DNA of 64,000 bases from Frigoribacterium sp. PvP032. Its GTDB lineage: Bacteria; Actinomycetota; Actinomycetes; Actinomycetales; Microbacteriaceae. The notes under the pieces were generated by a model, which saw only the letters and a list, made by a program, of their open reading frames with translations, was not told the origin of the DNA and did not search any database. Shown here piece after piece: positions 8,170 to 17,633 of this stretch; the stretch's first letter is position 1, and each line of letters opens with the position of its first letter. Both the position numbers and the translations under genes were made by a program. The DNA lies in assembly GCF_017833035.1 (NCBI RefSeq), contig NZ_JAFIBM010000001.1, forward strand, positions 1,364,001-1,428,000, given 5' to 3'.

Positions 8170-9306
8170 ATGGCCTTCCGTGTCGGAGTGATCGGAGGCG
8201 GGCAGCTGGCCCGCATGATGGTGCCGCCCGCCGTCCACCTGGGCCTCGACATCCGGGTCCTCGCCGAGGCCGAGGGCTCGTCGGCCAGGCTCGCGGCGAC
8301 GCAGGTGGGCGACTACCGCGACGTCGACACGGTGCTGGCGTTCGCCCGCGACCTCGACGTGGTCACGTTCGACCACGAGCACGTCCCCCAGCACGTGCTG
8401 CGCGCCCTCGTCGAGGCGGGCGTGCGCGTCCACCCCGCACCGGAGGCGCTCGCCGTCGCCCAGGACAAGATCCTGATGCGGCAGCGGCTCACCGAGCTCG
8501 GCCTGCCCGTGCCCGACTGGGCGGCCGTGGCCGACTCCGGCGAGCTCGCGGCGTTCCTCGCCGACCACGGCGGACGGGCGGTCGTGAAGACGCCCCGGGG
8601 CGGCTACGACGGCAAGGGCGTCCGCGTCGTGCGCGCGGCGGACGAGGCGGACGACTGGTTCGCGGCGCTCGCCGAGGGCGACCAGGGCGACGCGCTCCTC
8701 GTCGAGGAGCTCGTCGAGTTCCGTCGAGAGCTCGCGCAGCTCGTGGCCCGGCGTCCGAGCGGCGACGTCGTCGCCTGGCCACTGGTCGAGACGGTGCAGC
8801 GCGACGGCGTCTGCGCCGAGGTGATCGCGCCGGCGCCGGGCGCCGCCGGCCGCGTGGCCGAGCTCGCCGGGCAGATCGCCCGCACGGTCGCCGACGAGGT
8901 CGGGGTCACGGGCGTGCTGGCGGTCGAGCTGTTCGAGACCACCGACGACCGCCTCCTGATCAACGAACTGGCCATGCGACCGCACAACACCGGGCACTGG
9001 AGCATCGACGGGGCCGTCACCGGCCAGTTCGAGCAGCACCTGCGTGCCGTGCTCGACCTCCCGCTGGGCTCCACCGCCCCGCACGCCGACTGGAGCGTCA
9101 TGGCGAACGTGCTCGGCGGCCCTGAGCAGGGCACGCTCGCCGATCGCCTGCCGGCCCTGATGGCCGACCAGCCGACCGCGAAGGTGCACGACTACGGGAA
9201 GGACCCGAGGCCCGGGCGCAAGGTCGGCCACGTCACCGTGTCGGGCGACGACCTCGACGACGCGGTCTGGCGAGCGCGCGCCGCTGCCTCGTTCTTCGAG
9301 GGCTGA
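8170..9306 (+). CDS. purK: 5-(carboxyamino)imidazole ribonucleotide synthase
   Basis: A 378-residue ATP-grasp enzyme of purine synthesis. It converts AIR, ATP and bicarbonate to N5-CAIR in the cytoplasm. It opens with VGVIGGGQLARMM. The ATP-grasp region has VVKTPRGGYDGKGV (~138-151) and the metal-binding end has LLINELAMRPHNTGHWSIDG (~268-287). The ATG at 8170 follows GGAGA by four bases. purE follows after 16 bases, giving the complete two-enzyme N5-CAIR route. The frame is open 84 bases upstream, without a better start. Confidence 0.95.
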   Translation: MAFRVGVIGGGQLARMMVPPAVHLGLDIRVLAEAEGSSARLAATQVGDYRDVDTVLAFARDLDVVTFDHEHVPQHVLRALVEAGVRVHPAPEALAVAQDKILMRQRLTELGLPVPDWAAVADSGELAAFLADHGGRAVVKTPRGGYDGKGVRVVRAADEADDWFAALAEGDQGDALLVEELVEFRRELAQLVARRPSGDVVAWPLVETVQRDGVCAEVIAPAPGAAGRVAELAGQIARTVADEVGVTGVLAVELFETTDDRLLINELAMRPHNTGHWSIDGAVTGQFEQHLRAVLDLPLGSTAPHADWSVMANVLGGPEQGTLADRLPALMADQPTAKVHDYGKDPRPGRKVGHVTVSGDDLDDAVWRARAAASFFEG

Positions 9307-9309
9307 CGC

Positions 9310-9315
9310 TATCCT
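9310..9315 (+). promoter_or_regulatory. -10 box of leaderless purE promoter
   Basis: TATCCT followed by seven bases and the GTG start at 9323. It lies in the 16-base gap after purK, so purE and the following LCP gene may have their own transcript. Confidence 0.5.
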
Positions 9316-9322
9316 CTAGTCC

Positions 9323-9871
9323 GTGTCCGACCCGAAGAGCACCACCCCCACCAGCACGACGAGGCCCAACGACCCGTCGGTGCCCCCGCTGGTGTCCGTC
9401 GTGATGGGCTCGGACAGCGACTGGCCGACCCTGCGCAGCGCCTCTGAGATCCTCGCCGAGTTCGGGATCCCGCACGAGGTCGAGGTCGTGTCGGCGCACC
9501 GCACCCCCGAGAAGATGATCCGCTTCGGCCAGCAGGCCCAGGGTCGCGGCGTCAAGGTGATCATCGCCGGGGCCGGGGGAGCAGCCCACCTGCCCGGCAT
9601 GCTCGCCTCCGTCACCACGCTGCCCGTGATCGGCGTGCCGGTCGCGCTGGCGAAGCTCGACGGCCTCGACTCGCTCCTCTCGATCGTGCAGATGCCCGCG
9701 GGCATCCCGGTCGCGACCGTCTCCATCGGGGGCGCGGCCAACGCGGGGCTGCTCGCCGCGCGCATCCTCGGGTCGTCCGACCCTGCGCTCACCCGGCAGC
9801 TGGCGGACTACGCGACCAGCCTCGGCGACCTCGTCGAGGAGAAGAACGACGCTCTGCGGCGGTCGCTGTGA
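9323..9871 (+). CDS. purE: 5-(carboxyamino)imidazole ribonucleotide mutase
   Basis: A 182-residue class I PurE that rearranges N5-CAIR to CAIR in purine synthesis. The family landmarks are clear: [12 protein letters not shown] (~31-42), [11 protein letters not shown] (~57), [15 protein letters not shown] (~82) and the [14 protein letters not shown] loop (~122). The first ~28 residues (Ser/Thr/Pro-rich) precede the conserved core and may be flexible. It works directly with PurK upstream. Its stop overlaps the start of the LCP gene (GTGA), a coupling seen in other actinobacteria. Confidence 0.95.
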   Translation: MSDPKSTTPTSTTRPNDPSVPPLVSVVMGSDSDWPTLRSASEILAEFGIPHEVEVVSAHRTPEKMIRFGQQAQGRGVKVIIAGAGGAAHLPGMLASVTTLPVIGVPVALAKLDGLDSLLSIVQMPAGIPVATVSIGGAANAGLLAARILGSSDPALTRQLADYATSLGDLVEEKNDALRRSL

Positions 9872-11220
9872 GCGCGTCGCTGCCGGTTCGGAACCCTGAC
9901 CTCGGCTCGCCGTCGTTCATGACGAGGCGTGCCTGGACCCTGGTGCTGCTCAACGTGCTCGTGCCGGGCTCGGCCCAGGTGCTGGCAGGCAGCCGCCGCC
10001 TCGGCCGGTGGGGGCTGGCCTCCACGCTGGTCTTCTGGGCGGTCGCGCTCGTCACGGGCGCCCTCGCCCTCTTCTGGCAGACGCCGTTGCTGACCGTCGC
10101 CACGAACGTCGTCGCGCTCACCGTCGTCCAGGTGTTCCTTGTCTACTACGCCGTGCTCTGGCTGGTGCTCACCGTCGACACCCTGCGCCTCCTCCGCATC
10201 GTGCGGGCGCTGCCGACCGCTCGCGGCTTCATCGCCGGCGTGATGGCGCTGCTGCTCGTCGCGACCGTGGGCCCCGCCGCGTGGGGCGCCTACCTGACCA
10301 CCGTCCAGCACGGCCTGCTGAACAGCCTCTTCACGTCGCAGGCCGCGGCGGCCGACCCGGTCGACGGTCGCTACAACATCCTGTTGCTGGGCGGCGACGC
10401 CGGCTCGGACCGGACGGGCCTGCGCCCCGACAGCATCTCGGTCGCCAGCATCGACGCCGAGACCGGGGCGACGACGATCATCGGCGTGCCGCGCAACCTC
10501 TACAACGCCCCGTTCGCCGGCGGATCGCCCCTGTACGGCGAGTTCCCGACCGGCTACGACTGCGGCGACGACTGCCTGGTCAGCTACCTCTACACCTACG
10601 GCGAAGAGCACCCCGACCTCTACCCGGACGCCGAGGCGGCGAGCAGCAACCCCGGCGTCGAGGCCATGCGCGACGCGGTCGAGGGCGTCACGGGCCTGAC
10701 GATCCAGTACTACGTGCTCATCGACATGCAGGGCTTCGTCGACCTGATCGACGCGCTCGGCGGCATCGAGGTGAACAACACCGAGGGCCGGCTCCCGATC
10801 AACGGCGGGGTGGACTCGAACGGCCAGCCGACCAACGTCGACGGCTGGATCGAGCCGGGTGAGCAGAGGCTCGACGGCTACCACGCGCTCTGGTACGCGA
10901 GGGCCCGACACGGTTCTGACGACTACCACCGGATGGCGCGGCAGCGCGAGGTGCAGACGGCGCTGCTGTCGCAGTTCCAGCCCGCGACGGTCCTCGCGAA
11001 GTTCCAGTCCGTGGCCGACGCCGGGGCCGAGACCGTCGACACCGACATCCCGCAGGGGGCCCTCACCGCCTTCGTCCAGCTCGCCCTGGAGGCGAAGGGG
11101 CAGCCGATCACCTCGCTCGAGATCGTGCCCCCGCAGTTCGACAACGTCTACCCCGACTACGACGCGATCCACGCGGCCGTCGCCGCGGCCACGGCGCCCA
11201 CGGCGGACCCGGCCCCGTAG
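9868..11220 (+). CDS. LytR-CpsA-Psr (LCP) family glycopolymer ligase
   Basis: A 450-residue membrane protein. About four hydrophobic segments fill residues 20-140; an extracytoplasmic LCP domain spans about 165-425. It has the conserved pieces [20 protein letters not shown] (polyprenyl-phosphate and metal binding), GVPRNLY and [20 protein letters not shown] enzymes move glycopolymers from polyprenyl-phosphate onto peptidoglycan or arabinogalactan. In this window it is the most likely enzyme to anchor the glycans made downstream. GTG 9868 overlaps the purE stop. The multi-pass N terminus is longer than in single-pass LCP proteins. Confidence 0.88.
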   Translation: MSASLPVRNPDLGSPSFMTRRAWTLVLLNVLVPGSAQVLAGSRRLGRWGLASTLVFWAVALVTGALALFWQTPLLTVATNVVALTVVQVFLVYYAVLWLVLTVDTLRLLRIVRALPTARGFIAGVMALLLVATVGPAAWGAYLTTVQHGLLNSLFTSQAAAADPVDGRYNILLLGGDAGSDRTGLRPDSISVASIDAETGATTIIGVPRNLYNAPFAGGSPLYGEFPTGYDCGDDCLVSYLYTYGEEHPDLYPDAEAASSNPGVEAMRDAVEGVTGLTIQYYVLIDMQGFVDLIDALGGIEVNNTEGRLPINGGVDSNGQPTNVDGWIEPGEQRLDGYHALWYARARHGSDDYHRMARQREVQTALLSQFQPATVLAKFQSVADAGAETVDTDIPQGALTAFVQLALEAKGQPITSLEIVPPQFDNVYPDYDAIHAAVAAATAPTADPAP

Positions 11221-11283
11221 GGCGACACCCGAGGTTCATCCTGGAGGAGGAGGCAGCGGGTCCCGTGGCTGCCAGCGGCCCCG

Positions 11284-11289
11284 TAGACT
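11284..11289 (+). promoter_or_regulatory. -10 box upstream of the 11341 gene
   Basis: TAGACT, then six bases, then an in-frame GTG at 11296. Transcription would start at or near 11296, about 45 bases before the start codon preferred here, which has a strong AGGAGG site. Confidence 0.55.
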
Positions 11290-11340
11290 CGACCGGTGCT
11301 CGGACGTGGGCACCATCCCCGTTCCTTGAGGAGGACCTGC

Positions 11341-12936
11341 GTGACCACCGTGCCCCACGACGGACGCCGCAGGTTCCCCGACATCCGGGCCTTCCTCGCT
11401 CGCCAAGGCGCTCTGTTCTGTGCAGCGGCCGTCGTCGTCGTGGCCGTCCACCTCGCGATCTTCCTCGCCGGCGTCTACGTCTCGCCCGTCAACTTCGACG
11501 AGGCGTACGTGCTGCAGTCGCCCGCCAACTTCGTCAAGGGCCTCGGCTGGGGCTCGTACGACTGGCAGACCGGCGGGCCGATCGTCCTCTTCGACCCGAT
11601 CACCTCGACCGGCCCGACCGCGCTCGTGCCGGTCGCCGCCTCCTTCGCCCTGTTCGGCGTCGGGATCGAGCAGGCGCGCTGGGTGATGCTCCTCTGGTAC
11701 GCGCTGTTCGTCGGGGGGGCCTGGACGCTCGGCCACAAGATGGCCGGTCGCTGGGCGGGCCTGGCCGTCGCCGTCGCGACCCTCGCGCTGAACACCCGGG
11801 TCGACTTCCCCAGCTCGGTCATCTTCGGGCCGGCCGAGGTGCTCGGGGAGATCCCCGCCGTCAGCCTGATCCTGCTCGCGGTTCTCCTCCTGCGCCGGCA
11901 CCCGCAGCTCGCCGGCCTCGCGCTGGGCCTTGCCGCCATGGCGAAGCTGGCCGCGCTGCTGGCCGTGCCCGTCCTCGCCCTCGCGCTGCTGTTCGTGCCG
12001 CGCGCCTCCTGGGGCGTCCTGTGGGTCCGCGTGCGACGCGGCCCCGAGCTGGCCAGGCGCTTCGCCAGCGCGGTCGTCCTCGGGCTGTGGGTCGTCGTGC
12101 CCGTCGGGCTGTGGGAGGTCGTGAAGCTGCTCGGCCTCGGCTGGACGGCCTACAAGCAGAACCTCAAGGGCAACCTCGCCTTCTTCGGCCGCAGCGGCTC
12201 CGGTGTGACCGGCACCCGCGTCACGGACTTCAGCGGGCGGATCGACAAGTACCAGCTCTCGTGGTTCATCCCGAGCTGGCTCGCGACCCTCATCTTCGTG
12301 GCGACGGCCGTCATCGTCGTCGGCCTGCTGGTGCTGGCGATCGTGACGTGGCGTCGCGGCGGATCGTTGCCGGGCCGAGTCGGTGCTCCGGAGTTCGCGG
12401 TGGCCGCGATCTTCCTGGGCTACATGATCTGGTGGATCTTCCTCGCGAACAGCCTGTTCGCCCGCCAGTCGTTCCCCGGCATGCTGCTCGGGGGTCCCAT
12501 CACGGCAGCCTTCGTGTGCGTGGCAGCCGGTGTCGCATGGCGAACCCGCCACCTCATCGGGCGGATCGCCGCCGTCGGGCTCATCGCCGCGTGGGGCGTC
12601 GTGGCCGTCACGCAGGCCGTCCGCCACGTGGAGAAGTCGTTCTCGGACGAGACCTACACGCGAGCAGAGCAGGTCGCGGCGGCGCAGTTCATCGAGGACG
12701 AGTTCCCGCAGGGCATCCAGAGCCTCGACTACTGGCAGAACCCCGAGCTGACCTTCCTCTCGGGGGTCGACTCCGTGCCGTTCCCCGCGGAGGACGACAG
12801 CCGGCCGCTCGTCCTCTCGCCGCTGCACGCACAGCTCATCCCCGGCCAGTACCGCGAGGCCCTGAACGACGACTGCGTCGACTTCCTCTACAGCCAGGAC
12901 GGCTTCGTCGTCTGCACCGTCGCCCCCTCCGACTGA
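11341..12936 (+). CDS. polytopic GT-C-like glycosyltransferase
   Basis: A 531-residue integral membrane protein with roughly ten hydrophobic segments and a soluble C-terminal stretch of about 90 residues. The first outside loop carries PVNFDEAYVLQ, an acidic pair typical of the catalytic loop of GT-C enzymes, which use polyprenyl-phosphate sugars outside the membrane. I start it at GTG 11341 because AGGAGG lies six bases upstream. GTG 11296 is in frame and sits exactly six bases after TAGACT, so a leaderless form 15 residues longer is possible. The specific sugar and acceptor are unknown. Confidence 0.7.
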   Translation: MTTVPHDGRRRFPDIRAFLARQGALFCAAAVVVVAVHLAIFLAGVYVSPVNFDEAYVLQSPANFVKGLGWGSYDWQTGGPIVLFDPITSTGPTALVPVAASFALFGVGIEQARWVMLLWYALFVGGAWTLGHKMAGRWAGLAVAVATLALNTRVDFPSSVIFGPAEVLGEIPAVSLILLAVLLLRRHPQLAGLALGLAAMAKLAALLAVPVLALALLFVPRASWGVLWVRVRRGPELARRFASAVVLGLWVVVPVGLWEVVKLLGLGWTAYKQNLKGNLAFFGRSGSGVTGTRVTDFSGRIDKYQLSWFIPSWLATLIFVATAVIVVGLLVLAIVTWRRGGSLPGRVGAPEFAVAAIFLGYMIWWIFLANSLFARQSFPGMLLGGPITAAFVCVAAGVAWRTRHLIGRIAAVGLIAAWGVVAVTQAVRHVEKSFSDETYTRAEQVAAAQFIEDEFPQGIQSLDYWQNPELTFLSGVDSVPFPAEDDSRPLVLSPLHAQLIPGQYREALNDDCVDFLYSQDGFVVCTVAPSD

Positions 12937-12967
12937 CGGTCGTCAGCCGGTCGGCGATCCGTACGAA

Positions 12968-13006
12968 CGACGAAGGCCCCGACCGTCACGGTCGGGGCCT
13001 TCGTCG
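12968..13006. terminator. perfect 18-bp bidirectional terminator
   Basis: Bases 12968-12985 are the exact reverse complement of 12989-13006, with a TCA loop. It sits between converging genes ending at 12936 and 13013 and can serve both strands. It begins with AACGACGAAGG and ends CCTTCGTCG, with no long T-run. Confidence 0.85.
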
Positions 13007-13012
13007 TGGGGA

Positions 13013-14152
13013 TCAGAGGTCGGCGTGCAGCTGCCAGACCTTGTCGGCCGAGTCGCGCCAGCTGAAGGCCCTCGCCCGGTCGAGCCCGGCGATGCCGAGG
13101 CGCGACGACAGCTCGAGATCGGCGACGACCTGGTACATCGCCTGTGCCAGGCGCTCGGGGTACTCCGCAGCGGGCTCGCGGGCCACGATCACGGCCGCGT
13201 CTGCCGCCACCTCGACGAGGGCAGGAGCGTCGGAGATGACCGACGGCGTCCCGAGGCTGAGGGCCTCGACGACGGGCAGGCCGAAGCCCTCGGCGAGGCT
13301 GGGGAAGACGAAGACGGAGGCCCGCTGCAGCAGGACGGCGAGCTGGGCGTCGGTGACGAAGCCCAGGGTGCGGACCCGTTCTGCCGGGAGCCCCGCCTGC
13401 TCCGCGATGTCGGCGACGCGGACGTCCCCCCAGCCCTCTGGCCCGACGATGAGGAGGGGCAGGTCGGGCGCGTCGGGGTGAGCGAGGGCCTTGATCAGCG
13501 GCTCGATGCCCTTGCGGGGCTCGACGGTGCCGACGCTGAGCGCATATCGCTCGGGCAGGTCGAGCGCCTCGGCGACGGCGTCCGAGTCATCGGGGACGAC
13601 CAGGGCGTCGCTGACGGCCCCGCCGATCACACGGACGCGGTCACCGAATCGGTACCACTCGTCGAGCTCTGCGGCCACGGCGTGCGTGGGGACGACGACC
13701 GCGTCGGCGTACTTGTAGGCGCGCTTCGTCATGGCCTTGTGCCACTGCACCCCACGGGGCGTGAGGGTCTCGGGGTTCGTCCACGGCACCGTGTCGTGGA
13801 TGGTGGCGACGGTCTGGTTGCCCGGGTCGTGGAGCCTGTCGTGCCGGCCCAGGGGAGCCATCAGGCTCGTCGCGTGCACCATGCCGCCGCCCGGCAGGCC
13901 GAGCAGGCCGAGCTGCCACGCCAGGGCCAGCTCGCGGCGGCCCAGCGGGGCCTTGGCCACATGCGACAGCCCGGGGAGGCGGTCGACGAGGTCGTCGTAG
14001 CCGGCCTGCGGGTGCGCGGCGACGACGGCCTCGACGTCACAGCCCTGGGGCGCCGAGGCGATCAGGCCCCGGGTGATCTCTTCCGTGTAGCGGCCGATGC
14101 CGCCCGGCACGGGCGCGAGGATCTGGTCAACGACCACTCGAAGCGTTGTCAT
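13013..14152 (-). CDS. family GT4 glycosyltransferase
   Basis: A 379-residue GT-B-fold enzyme of family GT4. The N-terminal acceptor side has PVPGGIGRYTEEI (~13-25). The C-terminal donor side has SVGTVEPRKGIEPL (~207-220) and VFVFPSLAEGFGLPVVEAL (~276) with the EX7E-type pair. The family commonly transfers mannose, rhamnose or glucose from a nucleotide sugar to a lipid-linked glycan on the cytoplasmic side. GGAG lies four bases before ATG 14152, and the start overlaps the rmlD end by 26 bases. Being cotranscribed with rmlB/rmlD makes a rhamnosyltransferase role plausible but unproven. Confidence 0.85.
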   Translation of the reverse strand: MTTLRVVVDQILAPVPGGIGRYTEEITRGLIASAPQGCDVEAVVAAHPQAGYDDLVDRLPGLSHVAKAPLGRRELALAWQLGLLGLPGGGMVHATSLMAPLGRHDRLHDPGNQTVATIHDTVPWTNPETLTPRGVQWHKAMTKRAYKYADAVVVPTHAVAAELDEWYRFGDRVRVIGGAVSDALVVPDDSDAVAEALDLPERYALSVGTVEPRKGIEPLIKALAHPDAPDLPLLIVGPEGWGDVRVADIAEQAGLPAERVRTLGFVTDAQLAVLLQRASVFVFPSLAEGFGLPVVEALSLGTPSVISDAPALVEVAADAAVIVAREPAAEYPERLAQAMYQVVADLELSSRLGIAGLDRARAFSWRDSADKVWQLHADL

Positions 14153-15026
14153 CGTTCTCCAAGACTCCCCTGCTGGCGGCCTCGGTCAAGGCTTCGGTCC
14201 AAGGACGCAGGGGAGCGAGACCAGCTCGTGCCCATGCGTCGTGACCGAGCACGCTGTAGCTCGGTCGCGGTGCGGGTCGGACGAAGGTCGAGCTGTCGGT
14301 CGGCTCGACCCTAGCAGCGTCGAGTCCGGCCGCCGTGAACACCGCGCGGGCGAAGTCGAACCAGCTGGCGGTGCCCGAGTTGGTGCCGTGGTAGACGCCC
14401 GCGGGGGCCCCGGAATCGACCAGGGCGACGATCTGGTGGGCGAGGTCGAGGGTCCAGGTGGGCTGGCCCACCTGGTCGTCCACGACGCTGACGGTGTCGC
14501 GCGTCGCGGCGAGCTTGAGCATCGTCTTGGCGAAGTTCGGGCCGTGCTGGCCGTAGAGCCACGCGGTGCGGACGACGTAGGTGCGGTCGGGGTTCGCCTG
14601 CAGCGCGAGCCGTTCTCCCTCTGCCTTGGTGCGGCCGTAGGCGCTGACCGGGGCCAGCGGGGCGTCCTCGGCGTAGGGCGTCGTGGCGGTCCCGTCGAAG
14701 ACGTAGTCGGTCGACACCTGGACGAGCACCGCACCGACGGAGGCGGCGGCCTCGGCGAGCAGGCCGGCGGCGGTCCCGTTGACGGCGAGTGCCGCCTCCT
14801 CGTCGGTCTCGGCCGCGTCGACGGCGGTGTACGCGGCGGCGTTGACGACGACGTCGTGGCCCTGGACGGCCGCGAAGACGGCGTCCCGGTCGGTCACGTC
14901 GAGGTCGGCCCGGCCGCGGACGGTGACGTCACGGCCGAAGAGAGCCTCGAGCAGGTCGGAGCCGAGCATGCCGCGGGCACCGGTGACGAGCCAGCGCTGG
15001 CGGCCGACGGTCGTGGCGTCGCTCAT
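14127..15026 (-). CDS. rmlD: dTDP-4-dehydrorhamnose reductase
   Basis: A 299-residue short-chain dehydrogenase/reductase that catalyses the last step of dTDP-L-rhamnose synthesis. It has the nucleotide-binding motif VTGARGMLGSDLL near residue 13, the catalytic region VQVSTDYVFDGT (~100) and the SAYGRTKAEGE YxxxK motif (~128). ATG 15026 overlaps the rmlB stop (ATGA); the frame is open upstream but that would run into rmlB. The reading end overlaps the GT4 start, so rmlB-rmlD-GT4 form one translationally linked unit. Confidence 0.93.
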   Translation of the reverse strand: MSDATTVGRQRWLVTGARGMLGSDLLEALFGRDVTVRGRADLDVTDRDAVFAAVQGHDVVVNAAAYTAVDAAETDEEAALAVNGTAAGLLAEAAASVGAVLVQVSTDYVFDGTATTPYAEDAPLAPVSAYGRTKAEGERLALQANPDRTYVVRTAWLYGQHGPNFAKTMLKLAATRDTVSVVDDQVGQPTWTLDLAHQIVALVDSGAPAGVYHGTNSGTASWFDFARAVFTAAGLDAARVEPTDSSTFVRPAPRPSYSVLGHDAWARAGLAPLRPWTEALTEAASRGVLENDDNASSGR

Positions 15027-16009
15027 GCGAGGGCCGCGCGCTCCTTGAGGGGCTGCCACCACTCACGGTTGTCGCGGTACCACTGGACGACGTCGGCGAG
15101 GCCCTGCTCGAAGGGCACCTGCGGCTCGTAGCCGAGCTCGGCGCGGATCTTCGAGATGTCGACGGAGTAGCGGAGGTCGTGACCGAGGCGGTCCTGCACG
15201 CGGTCGACGTAGGACCAGTCCTTGCCGGTGGCCTCGAGCAGCATCCCGGTGAGCTCCTTGTTGGTGAGCTCGGTGCCGCCGCCGATGTTGTAGATCTCGC
15301 CGGCGCGGCCGCCGACGAGCACCATGGCGATGCCGCGGGTGTGGTCGTCGACGTGCAGCCAGTCGCGGATGTTGTTGCCCTCGCCGTAGAGGGGGACGTG
15401 CACGTCGTCGATGAGGTTCGTGACGAAGAGGGGGATGACCTTCTCGGGGAAGTGGTAGGGGCCGTAGTTGTTGCTGCAGCGCGTGATCGAGATGTTCAGC
15501 CCGTGGGTGCGGTGGTAGCTGCGGGCGAGCAGGTCGCTGCCGGCCTTCGACGCGGAGTAGGGGGAGTTCGGCTCGAGGGGGCGGTCCTCGGCCCACGAGC
15601 CCTCGGCGATGGAGCCGTAGACCTCGTCGGTCGACACGTGCACGAAGCGCTCCAGGTCGTTGCGCAGGGCGGCGTCGAGCAGCTGCTGGGTGCCGAGCAC
15701 GTTGGTCTCGACGAAGATCGAGGCGTCGCGGACCGACCGGTCGACGTGCGACTCGGCCGCGAAGTGGACGACGGCGTCGACCTCGGGGAAGAGCGTGTCG
15801 AGCAGGGCGCCGTCGCGGATGTCGCCCTCGACGAAGCGGTAGCGGGGCGAGTCAGCGACGCTGGCCAGGTTCGCGAGGTTGCCCGAGTAGGTGAGCGCGT
15901 CGAGCACGACGACCTCGGCGCCCTCGAGCCCCGGGTACGCATCTTCGAGGGTGCGTCGGACGAAGTTGGAGCCGATGAAGCCGGCGCCGCCGGTGACGAG
16001 GATTTTCAC
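15023..16009 (-). CDS. rmlB: dTDP-glucose 4,6-dehydratase
   Basis: A 328-residue SDR enzyme that turns dTDP-glucose into dTDP-4-keto-6-deoxyglucose. It starts MKILVTGGAGFIGSNF. The family signature HFAAESHVDRSV lies near residue 83, STDEVYG near 123 and the YxxxK motif in SPYSASKAGSD near 150. SNNYGPYHFPEK and GRAGEIYNIGGG complete the match. GTG 16009 has an AAGGAA site six bases upstream. The matching rmlC and rmlA are 18 kb away on the other strand. Confidence 0.96.
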   Translation of the reverse strand: MKILVTGGAGFIGSNFVRRTLEDAYPGLEGAEVVVLDALTYSGNLANLASVADSPRYRFVEGDIRDGALLDTLFPEVDAVVHFAAESHVDRSVRDASIFVETNVLGTQQLLDAALRNDLERFVHVSTDEVYGSIAEGSWAEDRPLEPNSPYSASKAGSDLLARSYHRTHGLNISITRCSNNYGPYHFPEKVIPLFVTNLIDDVHVPLYGEGNNIRDWLHVDDHTRGIAMVLVGGRAGEIYNIGGGTELTNKELTGMLLEATGKDWSYVDRVQDRLGHDLRYSVDISKIRAELGYEPQVPFEQGLADVVQWYRDNREWWQPLKERAALA

Positions 16010-16082
16010 GCTGGTTCCTTGAGTCTCGATCGAGGGAGGGTCAGTCGATGGTAGCGGGTGCGCTTCTCGGCGGCGGGCATGT

Positions 16083-16088
16083 CAGGAT
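16083..16088 (+). promoter_or_regulatory. -10-like box before the 16095 gene
   Basis: CAGGAT, six bases, then GTG 16095. It has the leaderless spacing, with one mismatch to TANNNT. Confidence 0.35.
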
Positions 16089-16094
16089 CGACGG

Positions 16095-17633
16095 GTGACT
16101 CTCGACGGCTCCTCCACCCTGCCCAGGACGGTACTCATCACCCAGGCCCATCTGGCTCGCTACGCGGGCTCCGAGATGGTGACGATCGAGCTCGCCGAGC
16201 ACTTCGCCTCCCACGGTGTCTCGGTCTCGGTCCTGACGCACGTCGTCAGCGACCAGATCCGGACGGAGCTCGAGGCTGCCGGGGTGACCGTGGTGCTCAC
16301 CGACGATCGCGGCGAGCCTGACTCCGGGTCCACGGAGCGGCCGGACCTCGTCTGGGTTCACCACGGTCTCGTGCCGTCGTCGCTGGTGGCCGACCCGGCA
16401 GGAACCCGCTTCGTCTTCAACCACATGTCGGCTTCCCACCCTCTCGAGTTCGACCTCACGGACGGCATCGAGGATGCTCTCTCCTCGGTGAGCACTTACG
16501 ACGCCGCAGAGACGCTGCTCGTGCAGGAGAGTGCTGGTCTGGTGCCGCCCGAGGACGAGAGACGTTCAGTCTTCGCCAACCCGGCGCCCGATGCCTTCGC
16601 GCGTGCAGGAGCGCCCAGCGCAGATGGGCCGGTGCTGGTCGTCTCGAATCACCCGCCCGTCGAGCTGGATGAGGCCCTCTCGTCGCTCGGCTCGATGAAG
16701 GTGGTCCGCGTCGGTGACGGAGGGGAGGGCTACGAAGCCCGACGGATCACTCCCGACGTGCTCGCTGAGGCGTCCGCCGTCGTCACCATCGGCAAGACCG
16801 TTCAGTATGCGCTCGCGAGCAATGTGCCCGTCTACTGCTACGACGTCCACGGCGGCCCGGGATGGCTCACAGCAGCGAACGTGAAGGCGGCCGCAGAGGT
16901 CAATTTCTCCGGCCGAGGGACGAGACGTCGTTCGGCAGACGAGATCCGTTCCGAGATCGAGCACGGCAGGCCCGTTCCCGACGACGTTGTGCTCATGGGT
17001 GACGCCTTGCGTCCCGAGCTGATGCTGGGGCCTGTCATCGCGAAGCTCCTGCGACAGGTGGAGGCTGCCCCCGCTGCATCAGGGGTATCCCAGCGGCAGG
17101 TCGAGACGCACGCCCGGCGGCTCGAGTTGCAGCGGCGCAACACGATCGCCGCGCAGCGCTGGCAGACGGAGCGGCAGCGCACGCGAGACCGCATCGGTGA
17201 GCTGATAAGTGCCGTCGCGGAGAGGGATGAGCGGCTCCATGGCGCAGGAGCCGCCGGGACCGGGCCCGCCAAGTTCGAGTCCGGGGGTGCTGTGTCCATG
17301 CAGGCCAGTGAGAGAGAAGCCAGTCGCGCGCGGATCACAGAGCTGCGGTCTGTGATCGCTGCTCGGGACGAGCGCCTGCGAGCGGTGCTGAAGGAGAACG
17401 CGGATCTGCGGAATGCGGGGTCGGGCGCTTCCGGGGAACTCGCCCGTGTGAAGAAGGAGGCGGCCGTGACCGAGGACCGTCGACAGCACCTGGAAGAGGC
17501 GCGTGATACGGCAGCTTCGAGGGCTCGCGCGGCAGAGAAGGAGCTGCTGGCCATCGAGAGGAGCTTCGCCTATCAGCTGACGGCGCCCCTCCGTCGCTTC
17601 GAGGCACGCCGCCGCGAGGGCGCGTCCGAGTGA
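16095..17633 (+). CDS. glycosyltransferase-like protein with a C-terminal coiled coil
   Basis: A 512-residue protein. Residues 10-80 look like the first half of a GT-B glycosyltransferase: VLITQAHLARYAGSEMVTIE, then SVSVLTHVV. Around 180-260 there is a second alpha/beta segment (VLVVSNHPPVELDEAL, EASAVVTIGKTVQYALASNV). From about 330 to 505 the sequence is charged and heptad-like (repeated RIGELISAVAERDERL / RITELRSVIAARDERL units), predicting a long coiled coil. There is no EX7E motif, so activity is uncertain; it may be a scaffold or atypical transferase. Its stop overlaps the next start (GTGA). It starts glycan locus I on the plus strand. Confidence 0.6.
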   Translation: MTLDGSSTLPRTVLITQAHLARYAGSEMVTIELAEHFASHGVSVSVLTHVVSDQIRTELEAAGVTVVLTDDRGEPDSGSTERPDLVWVHHGLVPSSLVADPAGTRFVFNHMSASHPLEFDLTDGIEDALSSVSTYDAAETLLVQESAGLVPPEDERRSVFANPAPDAFARAGAPSADGPVLVVSNHPPVELDEALSSLGSMKVVRVGDGGEGYEARRITPDVLAEASAVVTIGKTVQYALASNVPVYCYDVHGGPGWLTAANVKAAAEVNFSGRGTRRRSADEIRSEIEHGRPVPDDVVLMGDALRPELMLGPVIAKLLRQVEAAPAASGVSQRQVETHARRLELQRRNTIAAQRWQTERQRTRDRIGELISAVAERDERLHGAGAAGTGPAKFESGGAVSMQASEREASRARITELRSVIAARDERLRAVLKENADLRNAGSGASGELARVKKEAAVTEDRRQHLEEARDTAASRARAAEKELLAIERSFAYQLTAPLRRFEARRREGASE

